Below are positions 1-6,848 of a DNA stretch of 64,000 bases, in pieces (positions within the stretch are counted from its first letter, which is position 1; each line of letters begins with the position of its first letter). The DNA comes from Solidesulfovibrio carbinolicus (GTDB lineage Bacteria > Desulfobacterota > Desulfovibrionia > Desulfovibrionales > Desulfovibrionaceae), in contig NZ_CP026538.1 in assembly GCF_004135975.1 (NCBI RefSeq), forward strand, positions 2,418,001 through 2,482,000, read 5' to 3'. The translations under genes were made by a program, and so were the position numbers. The notes beneath the pieces are model-generated. The model had not been told where the DNA came from, made no database searches, and saw only the letters and a list, made by a program, of their open reading frames with translations.

Positions 1-177
1 GCCGTGTGCCGGGCCGAACAGCTTGAACTGGCCCGCCGCCTGGCCAAGGGCGAACCCGTGGCTCCCCTCCTCGCCCGCCAACCCGGCGGCGATCGTTGCC
101 AGTTGCCCATGGAGAGTGAGGAGAGAGAAGAAAAGATGCCGGCGGCCGGGGGGGATTATCCCCCCCGGACCCCCTAA
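1..177 (+). CDS. C-terminal fragment of an unidentified protein
   Basis: The reading frame is open from the window edge to a TAA at 175-177 and gives about 58 residues. The first 35 or so (Leu/Ala/Arg/Glu-rich, helix-like) look like ordinary high-GC coding sequence. The last 15-20 residues are read out of the palindromic repeat that begins near 131, so the C-terminus seems to have been extended or replaced by repeat sequence. I do not recognise the family, and the start lies outside the window. It is upstream of hisD on the same strand with 144 bases between. Alternatively the real gene ends elsewhere and this is only an open frame. Confidence 0.45.
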   Translation, partial: AVCRAEQLELARRLAKGEPVAPLLARQPGGDRCQLPMESEEREEKMPAAGGDYPPRTP

Positions 178-237
178 CCCGTTTCTTTATCTAGGGGGTC
201 TGGGGGCCTCAGGCCCCAGCCGCCAAGGCATCTTCAT
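131..237. repeat. Palindromic intergenic repeat
   Basis: Two arms of about 40 bases face each other. The left arm (about 134-178) begins AAGATGCCGGCGGCC and the right arm (about 191-236) ends GCCGCCAAGGCATCTT. Each arm also has an internal G-run/C-run hairpin. The right arm closely matches 12491-12540 in the same orientation (shared core around CTGGGGGCCTCAGG and GGCATCTTCAT), so this is a dispersed element and not a private terminator. It may still terminate transcription of the upstream gene. Confidence 0.65.
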
Positions 238-321
238 TCTCCACGTCTCGACATTTGGCGCGCTTGGCCCTAGATTGTGGGCCTTCACGCGTCACCTTCA
301 AGCTTGCCCAAGGATATTCCC

Positions 322-1626
322 ATGCCCTGTCCCCGCTTTACCGTCACCGGTCCGGCCGATTTCGGGGCGCTTCGCGCCCTGCTCGCCACTCGCGAGGAGG
401 CGGCCGGCGACGCCGAGGAAAAAGTCCGCCGCATCCTGGCCGACGTGGCCGAGCGCGGCGACGCCGCCCTGGTGGAACTGACCCGCGATTTCGACTGCAA
501 GACCTTCGACGCCTCCTGTCTGCGCGTGCCCGCCGCCGACATCGAGGCCGGCAAAAACGCCATCCCCGCCGCCGACCTAGCCATCATTGAGGAAGCCGCG
601 GCCAACATCCGCGACTTCCATGAGCGCCAGAAGGAACAGTCCTGGTGGGTTCCGTCCCCGGGCGGCACCATGCTCGGCCAGATCGTCACCCCGGTGGACG
701 CCGCCGGGTGCTATGTGCCCGGAGGGCGCGGCGGCGAAACGCCGCTTATTTCGAGCCTGCTCATGAACGCCATCCCGGCCGCCGTGGCCGGCGTGCCGCG
801 CATCGTGGCCGTGTCCCCGCCCCGGGCCGACGGCACGCTCAATCCCTACATCCTGGCCGCCGCCGCCGTGTGCGGCGTCACCGAGATCTACCGCCTGGGC
901 AGCGCCTGGGCCATCGCCGCCCTGGCCTACGGCACGGAGACCATCGCCCCGGTGGACGTGGTGGTCGGGCCGGGCAACATCTACGTCACCACGGCCAAGC
1001 GCCTGCTCATCGGCCGCATCGGCATCGATATGATCGCCGGGCCAAGCGAGATCGCCATCCTGGCCGACTCCACGGCCAACCCCGAATGGCTGGCCGCCGA
1101 CATGCTGTCCCAGGCCGAGCACGACCCCATGGCCGCCGCCGTGTGCTTAAGCGACGACAAGGCGCTTTTGGACGCCACCTGCGCCGAGCTGGCCAAGCAA
1201 GTGGCCGCCCTGCCCAGAAACGACATCGCCGCCGCCTCTCTCTCCCACTTCGGGGCTTTGGTCGCCGTGCCCGACCTCGACGTCGGCATGGAACTCATAA
1301 ACGCCATCGCGCCTGAGCATTTCGAGCTGTGCGTGGCCGATCCCTGGGCCATGGTCGGCAAGGTGCGCCACGCCGGCGCGGTATTCATGGGGCATCACTG
1401 CCCCGAACCGGTCGGCGACTATTTCGCCGGCCCCAACCATGTGCTGCCGACCATGGGCACAGCCCGGTTCTCCTCGGCCCTGTCCGTGTCCACCTTTACC
1501 AAGAAAACCAGCCTGATTGCCGCCGCCCCGAGCTACGTGGCCGCCAACGGCCCCAAGATCGCCCGGCTGGCCAGGCTCGAAAACCTCGAAGCCCACGCCC
1601 GCAGCGTGGAATGCCGTCTGAAATAA
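322..1626 (+). CDS. hisD: Histidinol dehydrogenase
   Basis: HisD catalyses the last two steps of histidine synthesis, oxidising L-histidinol to L-histidine with two NAD+; it is a cytoplasmic zinc homodimer. The product is 434 residues, a normal family length. The family signature IDMIAGPSE lies near residue 235, the zinc/active-site segment SQAEHD near 263, and GDYFAGPNHVLPT near 365. The frame stays open further upstream, but the ATG at 322 has AAGGAT seven bases before it and gives the usual N-terminus. purC follows 16 bases later, so the two are probably co-transcribed. hisA and hisB lie 36 kb away, so the histidine genes are scattered. Confidence 0.96.
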   Translation: MPCPRFTVTGPADFGALRALLATREEAAGDAEEKVRRILADVAERGDAALVELTRDFDCKTFDASCLRVPAADIEAGKNAIPAADLAIIEEAAANIRDFHERQKEQSWWVPSPGGTMLGQIVTPVDAAGCYVPGGRGGETPLISSLLMNAIPAAVAGVPRIVAVSPPRADGTLNPYILAAAAVCGVTEIYRLGSAWAIAALAYGTETIAPVDVVVGPGNIYVTTAKRLLIGRIGIDMIAGPSEIAILADSTANPEWLAADMLSQAEHDPMAAAVCLSDDKALLDATCAELAKQVAALPRNDIAAASLSHFGALVAVPDLDVGMELINAIAPEHFELCVADPWAMVGKVRHAGAVFMGHHCPEPVGDYFAGPNHVLPTMGTARFSSALSVSTFTKKTSLIAAAPSYVAANGPKIARLARLENLEAHARSVECRLK

Positions 1627-1642
1627 GCAAGGAGCGCCATAT

Positions 1643-2536
1643 ATGCACGCCGTGACCGAAACCGACATCAAGGCCTACCCCCTGCGTTCCCGGGGCAAGG
1701 TGCGCGACATTTACGACCTCTCGCCGGACAGCCTGCTTTTGGTCACCACCGACCGCATCTCGGCCTATGACGTCATCATGCCCGACCCCATTCCGCTCAA
1801 GGGCGTGATCCTCAACCAGATTACGCTTTTTTGGATGGACATGTTCAAGGACATGGTTCCCAACCACCTGATCGCCTCGGACGTGGCCGAGTATCCCGCG
1901 CCGCTGGCTCCCTACGCCGCCGATCTGGCCGGCCGGTCGGTGGTGGCCAAAAAGGCCAAGCCCCTGCCCATCGAGTGCATCGTGCGCGGCTTTATCACCG
2001 GCTCGGGCCTCAAGGACTATCAGGCCACGGGTTCGGTCTGCGGCCATGCCCTGCCGCCCGGGCTGGTGGAATCGCAAATCCTGCCCGAACCCCTCTTCAC
2101 CCCGTCCACCAAGGCCGATCTCGGGGCCCATGACGAAAACATCACCCTGGACACGGCCAAGGAGATGCTGGGCAGCGCGCTTTTCGCCAAGGTCGAGGTC
2201 ACGAGCCTGGCCATGTACGCCAAGGCCCGGGACTACGCCCGGGAGCGCGGCATCATCATCGCCGACACCAAATTCGAGTTTGGGCTTATCGATGGCGAGC
2301 TGATCCTCATCGACGAGGTGCTGACCCCCGATTCCTCGCGGTTCTGGCCGGCCGAGGGCTATCAGGCCGGCAAGTCCCAGCCGAGTTACGACAAGCAGTA
2401 CCTGCGCGACTGGCTGGTTTCCATTGGCTTCAACAAGCAGCCGCCGGCCCCGAATCTGCCCCAGGACGTCGTGGCCAAGACCCAGGAAAAGTACCTGGCG
2501 GCCTACGAGCTGCTGACCGGAAAAAAATTGGCCTAG
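1643..2536 (+). CDS. purC: SAICAR synthase (phosphoribosylaminoimidazole-succinocarboxamide synthase)
   Basis: PurC is the ATP-dependent ligase that joins CAIR and aspartate to make SAICAR in purine synthesis. At 297 residues it is the long form of the family. The N-terminus has SRGKVRDIYDL (substrate/ATP loop) near residue 12, followed by TTDRISAYDVIMPDPIPLKG, and the signature IADTKFEFG lies near residue 207. A strong AAGGAG stands eight bases before the ATG. It follows hisD by 16 bases. Histidine and purine synthesis share the AICAR by-product, so co-expression makes sense, though that link is an inference. Confidence 0.96.
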   Translation: MHAVTETDIKAYPLRSRGKVRDIYDLSPDSLLLVTTDRISAYDVIMPDPIPLKGVILNQITLFWMDMFKDMVPNHLIASDVAEYPAPLAPYAADLAGRSVVAKKAKPLPIECIVRGFITGSGLKDYQATGSVCGHALPPGLVESQILPEPLFTPSTKADLGAHDENITLDTAKEMLGSALFAKVEVTSLAMYAKARDYARERGIIIADTKFEFGLIDGELILIDEVLTPDSSRFWPAEGYQAGKSQPSYDKQYLRDWLVSIGFNKQPPAPNLPQDVVAKTQEKYLAAYELLTGKKLA

Positions 2537-2591
2537 GCAGCATTTTTTGCTTGCCAAGGCCACGGGTTCTTTGTAATTACCACCGTCTCGC

Positions 2592-2681
2592 GGAGAGGTG
2601 TCCGAGCGGCCGAAGGAGTACGATTGGAAATCGTATGTACCTTAACGGGTACCGAGGGTTCAAATCCCTCCCTCTCCGCCA
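2592..2681 (+). tRNA. tRNA-Ser (anticodon GGA)
   Basis: The acceptor stem GGAGAGG (2592-2598) pairs perfectly with CCTCTCC (2671-2677), followed by G and an encoded CCA. The anticodon stem TACGA/TCGTA encloses the loop TTGGAAA, giving anticodon GGA, which reads UCC and UCU. A long variable arm (around TGTACCTTAACGGGTACC) is diagnostic of serine tRNA, and the T-arm GGGTTCAAATCCC is intact. It lies only nine bases before the SRP RNA and probably shares its transcript. Confidence 0.97.
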
Positions 2682-2690
2682 CAGTTTTCA

Positions 2691-2777
2691 GGGAAGTCGG
2701 ATGGCGGGTGCGCCGCCAACCCCGTCAGGTCCGAAAGGAAGCAGCGGTAACGGTTGCAGCCGGGTGTCCGGCTTCCC
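2691..2777 (+). ncRNA. ffs: Signal recognition particle RNA, small (4.5S-like) bacterial type
   Basis: GGGAAG at 2691-2696 pairs with CTTCCC at 2772-2777 to close a long hairpin of about 87 nt. The conserved apical Ffh-binding part reads GTCAGGTCCGAAAGGAAGCA with the asymmetric loop partner AGCAGCGGTAA. This RNA binds Ffh and targets nascent membrane proteins to FtsY. It is flanked by tRNA-Ser upstream and a strong terminator directly downstream. Confidence 0.93.
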
Positions 2778-2780
2778 TTA

Positions 2781-2809
2781 AAAGCGCGAGGCAACTCGCG
2801 CTTTTTTTT
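2781..2809 (+). terminator. Rho-independent terminator after SRP RNA
   Basis: The stem AAAGCGCGAG / CTCGCGCTTT around a GCAA tetraloop is followed by a run of T residues (2802-2809). It ends the tRNA-Ser/SRP RNA transcript. Confidence 0.93.
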
Positions 2810-2851
2810 CTGCTGTTCTGGCCCGCCCAACGTCGAATATTCAGGCTTGCC

Positions 2852-4129
2852 ATGAAAAAATCCCTCCAGAATGTCTTGTTGGTTTGTGCCTCGCTGCTTC
2901 TGGCGTTTGTGTTCGTGGAAGCTGGTGCACGATTTTGGCTGGCGCACAAATATCTTCTCGGCAATTTCAAGACGACGTCCACATTTGTCCAAAGCGATGC
3001 CGAACAGCCGGGAAATACCGATCCTCTGGGCTGGGAGACGCCCAACAGGACACACTTCTACTACGTCTACGACGAAAAATCCGACATCGTTTGGAAGTCC
3101 ATATACCATTTCAACAACATGGGGCTTGTTTCCAGACGAAACTATGATCCGGTCAAAAAAACTGGCGAGTATCGAATCGCCATCATTGGCGATTCGTTTA
3201 CGGCATCCGTGCAAATGATGGAGCCTTGGCCAGACCGGCTGGAGGACGTTCTTAACACGGACAAAGCCCTCAAAGACAAGCTCGGCGTCACCACGTTCAA
3301 AGTCTACAACCTTGGCATGTATGCGGCCGGTTTTCCCGATTTCGTGAATTTGGCCAGGATCGCCCAAAAGCTCAATCCAGATATGGTGATCGTCAACTTT
3401 ATTGCCGCTGATTTCCCTCGATGCAACAATTGCACGACGGAAATCGACAATCCCCTCAAGGATAAAGCCAAGCAGTTGGTCAGCGGCGAAATTCCTGTCC
3501 CGATCGATGCCGAGGGCAAGGAAGTCGGCTACTTGCGCGTGTCCTGCGAACAGCCGCCAGTGGATTTTTCCAACGACACTTGCCGCCACTCGTATAATTT
3601 GTCTCTGCCGCCGGAGATTGCCGCCGATCCGACCAAGGTCCGCAAAGTGAAGCAGGAAGTGGTCAGCCGGTTTCTGCGTGGCCAACTGTTGACATCCTTT
3701 TACCCGTATTCCATAGCCATGGCCTTGGGGAAATCGCCGTCCCTGACCGACCTGCGTCATCCGGAGTGGTTCAAGGGACCGGAAACGAGAAAGCGCGAAT
3801 TGACTCAGGAAGAAATCATTCTCCAGGCAGCGGACAGCATGAAAGCCATCCGCGACATGTTTCCCGGCAAGATGTTTTTCGGGATGCTCAATCCGACCTA
3901 TGACGATCTGACGTGGCAGCCGGCCGAAGACACGACCAAGGCGTTGCTTGCTGCCGCGCCCTGGCTCTCGGTGAAACTGATGCGGGAATATCTGCCCAAG
4001 GACAAATCCAAGGAAGAGATGTACGCGTGGTTCTGCCTGCCCCATGACGGCCATATGAGCGACAAGGGCGGCGAGGTCTACTCCTTGGCCACGGCCCGGG
4101 TCATCGAGGAGGTCCTTGGCAAGCCCTAA
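2852..4129 (+). CDS. SGNH-hydrolase-like envelope protein
   Basis: The protein has 425 residues with an N-terminal hydrophobic segment (about 5-25) acting as signal anchor, so the bulk is probably periplasmic. The SGNH block I Ser motif IIGDSFTA lies near residue 112 and a block V-like DGHMSDKGG near 400, consistent with an esterase or acetyltransferase-type catalytic dyad. The C-terminus resembles polysaccharide or glycan O-acetylation accessory proteins, but the substrate cannot be read from the sequence. The open frame continues upstream through the SRP RNA and tRNA, so I take the first ATG after the terminator (2852), which gives the signal-like N-terminus. The local base composition is less GC-rich than its neighbours, possibly a transferred gene. 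Confidence 0.75.
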   Translation: MKKSLQNVLLVCASLLLAFVFVEAGARFWLAHKYLLGNFKTTSTFVQSDAEQPGNTDPLGWETPNRTHFYYVYDEKSDIVWKSIYHFNNMGLVSRRNYDPVKKTGEYRIAIIGDSFTASVQMMEPWPDRLEDVLNTDKALKDKLGVTTFKVYNLGMYAAGFPDFVNLARIAQKLNPDMVIVNFIAADFPRCNNCTTEIDNPLKDKAKQLVSGEIPVPIDAEGKEVGYLRVSCEQPPVDFSNDTCRHSYNLSLPPEIAADPTKVRKVKQEVVSRFLRGQLLTSFYPYSIAMALGKSPSLTDLRHPEWFKGPETRKRELTQEEIILQAADSMKAIRDMFPGKMFFGMLNPTYDDLTWQPAEDTTKALLAAAPWLSVKLMREYLPKDKSKEEMYAWFCLPHDGHMSDKGGEVYSLATARVIEEVLGKP

Positions 4130-4237
4130 CCGCATCTCCTCTCAGGTCCCAGCAAACAAACGCCGGGATTTGCTGGAGTCAGCAATTGTTTTGATCCCGA
4201 ACGGCGAAATGCGCCTGCGGCTTACAGGGACGCGGTC

Positions 4238-4840
4238 CTAGTCCGCCAGAAAGGCCAGCTCTTTTTCGGCAAAGCCCAGGGCTTCCCCGCGCAGATACCC
4301 GGCCTTGATGCCGTGGCGCAAAAGCTCTCCCAGATTCAGCGGAGCGGCCACGGGCAGGGGAAAGTGCACCCGCAGGCTTTGCGGCCGCTTGTCCACGAAG
4401 ACGAAAAGCGACGCCTTGCCTAGCCCTTTTTCGGCAAAAGCCCGAGCCGCTTCCACGGCCGTGCCGCCCGAGCTCAGCACGTCGTCCACAAGGACCACGG
4501 CCCCGCCCTTTTCGCCGCCAAACACCTGGCCGGACAGCCCCTTTTCCGAGGCGTCGGCCCGAAAAAGGGCCAACGGCAGGTCGAAACGGCCGGCAAAGGC
4601 CCCGCACAGCACCGGCGAAAGCAGGCTCGACACGCTGCCCAGGGTCAACTCCCGGCCTTCCAGCCATTCCCCGAACACGTCGCCGCAAAGAGCCAGATTG
4701 GCCGACTCGCAGACGAAATGGCGCAGCGACACGTAGACATGGCTCTGGCGGCCGGATTTGAGGGTGATGGGCGCGTTTTGCACCACCACCGCCCCGGCTT
4801 CCCAGCAACGCTCCATAAGGGCCTGGGCAAGGGCGATCAC
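4238..4840 (-). CDS. Orotate phosphoribosyltransferase-like protein
   Basis: A phosphoribosyltransferase of about 200 residues. The PRPP-binding loop VVLVDDVLSSGGTA lies near residue 115. The N-terminal LKSGRQSHVYVSLRHF resembles the OPRT motif SGxxSxxYxD, but the usual acidic residue after Tyr is replaced, so the substrate may not be orotate. I prefer the GTG at 4840: GGGAG lies eight bases upstream, and the codon overlaps the stop of the 28-codon ORF before it (GTGA). Longer open sequence upstream in this frame is out of frame with that ORF and looks like shadow. ATG 4816 is the next alternative start. No other pyrimidine gene is adjacent. Confidence 0.75.
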   Translation of the reverse strand: MIALAQALMERCWEAGAVVVQNAPITLKSGRQSHVYVSLRHFVCESANLALCGDVFGEWLEGRELTLGSVSSLLSPVLCGAFAGRFDLPLALFRADASEKGLSGQVFGGEKGGAVVLVDDVLSSGGTAVEAARAFAEKGLGKASLFVFVDKRPQSLRVHFPLPVAAPLNLGELLRHGIKAGYLRGEALGFAEKELAFLAD

Positions 4841-4923
4841 TGGGCCGTCTCCCGGTGGGCGTCGTACATGGCCAGATGTTCGCGCAACATCTCCGGGATG
4901 GGCAGGCGGAGGGTGTGGTGCAT
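4837..4923 (-). CDS. Small upstream ORF (28 residues), translationally coupled
   Basis: It begins with ATG at 4923, seven bases after a near-perfect Shine-Dalgarno AAAGGAG (4931-4937), the best ribosome site of this locus. It encodes MHHTLRLPIPEMLREHLAMY and eight more residues. Its TGA (4839-4837) overlaps the GTG start of the phosphoribosyltransferase as GTGA. It could be a real small protein or a leader that meters translation of the downstream gene. I do not recognise the peptide, and it contains no obvious run of a regulatory amino acid. Confidence 0.55.
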   Translation of the reverse strand: MHHTLRLPIPEMLREHLAMYDAHRETAQ

Positions 4924-5000
4924 GGACGGACTCCTTTGGCCGCCCGGACGGCGGCGAACTGGCGGATTGGTCCGTGTTGTGACGCCGGCCCTGGCTGCTG

Positions 5001-6260
5001 TCAATGCGTGGGCTTGCCTGGGCCGTCCTGGCCGGCTTTTTGTCCGGCGGCCTCAAAATATAAACTTGCCGCCACGCCCGCCAGGCAAAGGCTTCCGGCC
5101 AGGGCTATGGCCACGGGCGCGCCGAGCAGGCTGGCCGCGCCGCCGGCCAGAAGCGAACCAAAGGGGGCCATGCCGACCAGAGTGACGGCATACAGCGCCA
5201 TGACCCGGCCCCGCATGGCGTCCGGGGTGCGCAATTGGAGAATGGTGTTGGAGGCGGCGAAAAAAAGAATCAGGCAAAAGCCCAGGACGGCGGCGATGAC
5301 AGCCGAAAGAGCATAACTGCGGGAGGCGGCAAAGGCCATCATGCACAGCCCCACCCCAAGCCCGCAGACCGCCCGCCAACGCGACAGGCCCCGGCTTTCG
5401 CGCCGAAGGGCCAAGGTCACGGCCGCGACCACGCTGCCCGCGCCCATGGAGGCGGTCATAAAGCCCAGCTCCCGCGCGCCCTGGCCAAGGACGGCGTTGA
5501 CCACCACCGGCAACAGCACCATGACCACCGACACAAACAGGCTTACCACCACCAGGGCGCTTAAGATGGCGCGAATCTTCTCGTCGCCATAGGCGTAGGC
5601 CAGCCCCTGGCGGATGGCCCCGACGGCCGGCGGACAGGCGGCCAAAGGCGCGGCCGGCGGCAGACGCATGGCGGCCAGGGCGGCGATGACGGCCAAGTAG
5701 CTGACCCCATTTAAAAAAAAGCACCAGCCCTCGCCGAGGGCGGCCACAAGCAGGCCGGCCAGGGCCGGACCGAGCACCCGGGCGCTGTTGAACATGGAGG
5801 AATTGAGCGCAATGGCGTTGTGCAGGTCGTCGCGGCCCACCATGTCCACCACAAAGGCCTGGCGCGTGGGCATCTCCACGGCGTTGACCAGGCCCAGGAA
5901 GGCGGCCAAGCCGACTACCTGCCACAGGACAGCCGTGCCGGAAAGGGCCAGCCAGGCGAGCGTCAGGGCTTGGACCATGGCGGCGGCCTGGGCCAGGATG
6001 AGGATGCGGCGCTTGTTGCCCCGGTCGGCCAGACAGCCGCCCCAAAGGCCGAAGACAAAGACCGGGATATGGCTGGCGAACCCGGTCAGCCCCAGGGCCA
6101 GGCTGGAGCCGGTCAGGCGGTAGACCAGCCAGGACACGGCCACGGACTGCATCCAGGTGCCGGTCAGGGAGATGAACTGCCCGGCGAAAAACAGCCGAAA
6201 ATTGCGGTGGCGAAACGAACGCAACAGCAATTCCCGGGCTTTGGCGTTTGGAGTCGGCAT
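5001..6260 (-). CDS. MFS transporter (EntS-like exporter family)
   Basis: About 419 residues with ten to twelve hydrophobic spans from residue 20 onward. The opening LLLRSFRHRNFRLFFAGQFI is characteristic of the MFS_3/EntS-type branch of drug and siderophore exporters. It acts in the inner membrane as a proton-driven exporter; the substrate is unknown. The ATG at 6260 is the first that gives this family start, and no strong Shine-Dalgarno precedes it, so coupling to the MarR gene that ends 56 bases upstream is possible. The pairing with a MarR regulator suggests inducible efflux. Confidence 0.85.
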   Translation of the reverse strand: MPTPNAKARELLLRSFRHRNFRLFFAGQFISLTGTWMQSVAVSWLVYRLTGSSLALGLTGFASHIPVFVFGLWGGCLADRGNKRRILILAQAAAMVQALTLAWLALSGTAVLWQVVGLAAFLGLVNAVEMPTRQAFVVDMVGRDDLHNAIALNSSMFNSARVLGPALAGLLVAALGEGWCFFLNGVSYLAVIAALAAMRLPPAAPLAACPPAVGAIRQGLAYAYGDEKIRAILSALVVVSLFVSVVMVLLPVVVNAVLGQGARELGFMTASMGAGSVVAAVTLALRRESRGLSRWRAVCGLGVGLCMMAFAASRSYALSAVIAAVLGFCLILFFAASNTILQLRTPDAMRGRVMALYAVTLVGMAPFGSLLAGGAASLLGAPVAIALAGSLCLAGVAASLYFEAAGQKAGQDGPGKPTH

Positions 6261-6315
6261 GGGAAACGAAGAGACGCGCAGCGCCAGACCAATGAAGACA
6301 TGGCCTGGCGGCGCG

Positions 6316-6777
6316 CTAGGCGCTGGACGTGCCGTTTTCCTGGGGCTGGGTGAACAGCGTATGTAAAAGACGCATGCTGGCGGTGACGAGTTCCACGTCG
6401 TCCGGTTCCAGCCGGGCGAGCTTGGCGGCAAAGGAGGCCTTCACCGCTTCCCGGGCCTTGGCCAGGATGGCGTAGCCGGCCTCGGTCAAGCCCAGGCGTA
6501 CCCGGCGACGGTCCTGGGCATCCGGTGTGCGTTCGATAAGGCCCCGGTAGGTCAGGGTATCGACGAGCTTGGACATGGAGGGCAGGGAGACGCCGATGTA
6601 CTCGGCCAGATCGGTGAGGTTGGAGCCGGGATTGTGCCGTAAAAAAGCCAGGCTCCGCAGCTCCGGCACGCGCAGGTCCGGGGCGCTCTGGCTGCGCATG
6701 GTGCGCCGCAGATCCTGCATAATAAGCGGCATGACATCGAGCAGCTCGCGGGCGCAGGTGTCGAGTGGATCGGTCAT
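6316..6777 (-). CDS. MarR-family transcriptional regulator
   Basis: A winged-helix regulator of 153 residues. The DNA-binding part includes NLTDLAEYIGVSLPSMSKLV near residues 54-75 and the wing RTPDAQDRRRVRLGLTEAG near 84-105, typical of MarR/SlyA proteins that bind palindromes as dimers and respond to small ligands. AAGGAT lies seven bases before the ATG. It is upstream of and co-directional with the MFS exporter, so it probably controls its own operon. The 5' region to the next gene is only 71 bases. Confidence 0.9.
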   Translation of the reverse strand: MTDPLDTCARELLDVMPLIMQDLRRTMRSQSAPDLRVPELRSLAFLRHNPGSNLTDLAEYIGVSLPSMSKLVDTLTYRGLIERTPDAQDRRRVRLGLTEAGYAILAKAREAVKASFAAKLARLEPDDVELVTASMRLLHTLFTQPQENGTSSA

Positions 6778-6848
6778 GGCGGTATCCTTGGGATTAATAG
6801 TTAGCTTTAGAAACAGTAAGTCGCGGACAGGACCGCGTCAAGGCCGCT

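Noticed and set aside
2624-2851. Upstream extension of the SGNH protein frame
   Set aside because: The frame runs through tRNA-Ser, SRP RNA and a terminator. The ATG at 2852 with a signal-like N-terminus is the credible start.
4147-4176. Inverted repeat CCAGCAAA / TTTGCTGG between convergent genes
   Set aside because: The stem is only eight bases with a 12-base loop and no T-run on either strand; too weak to call a terminator.
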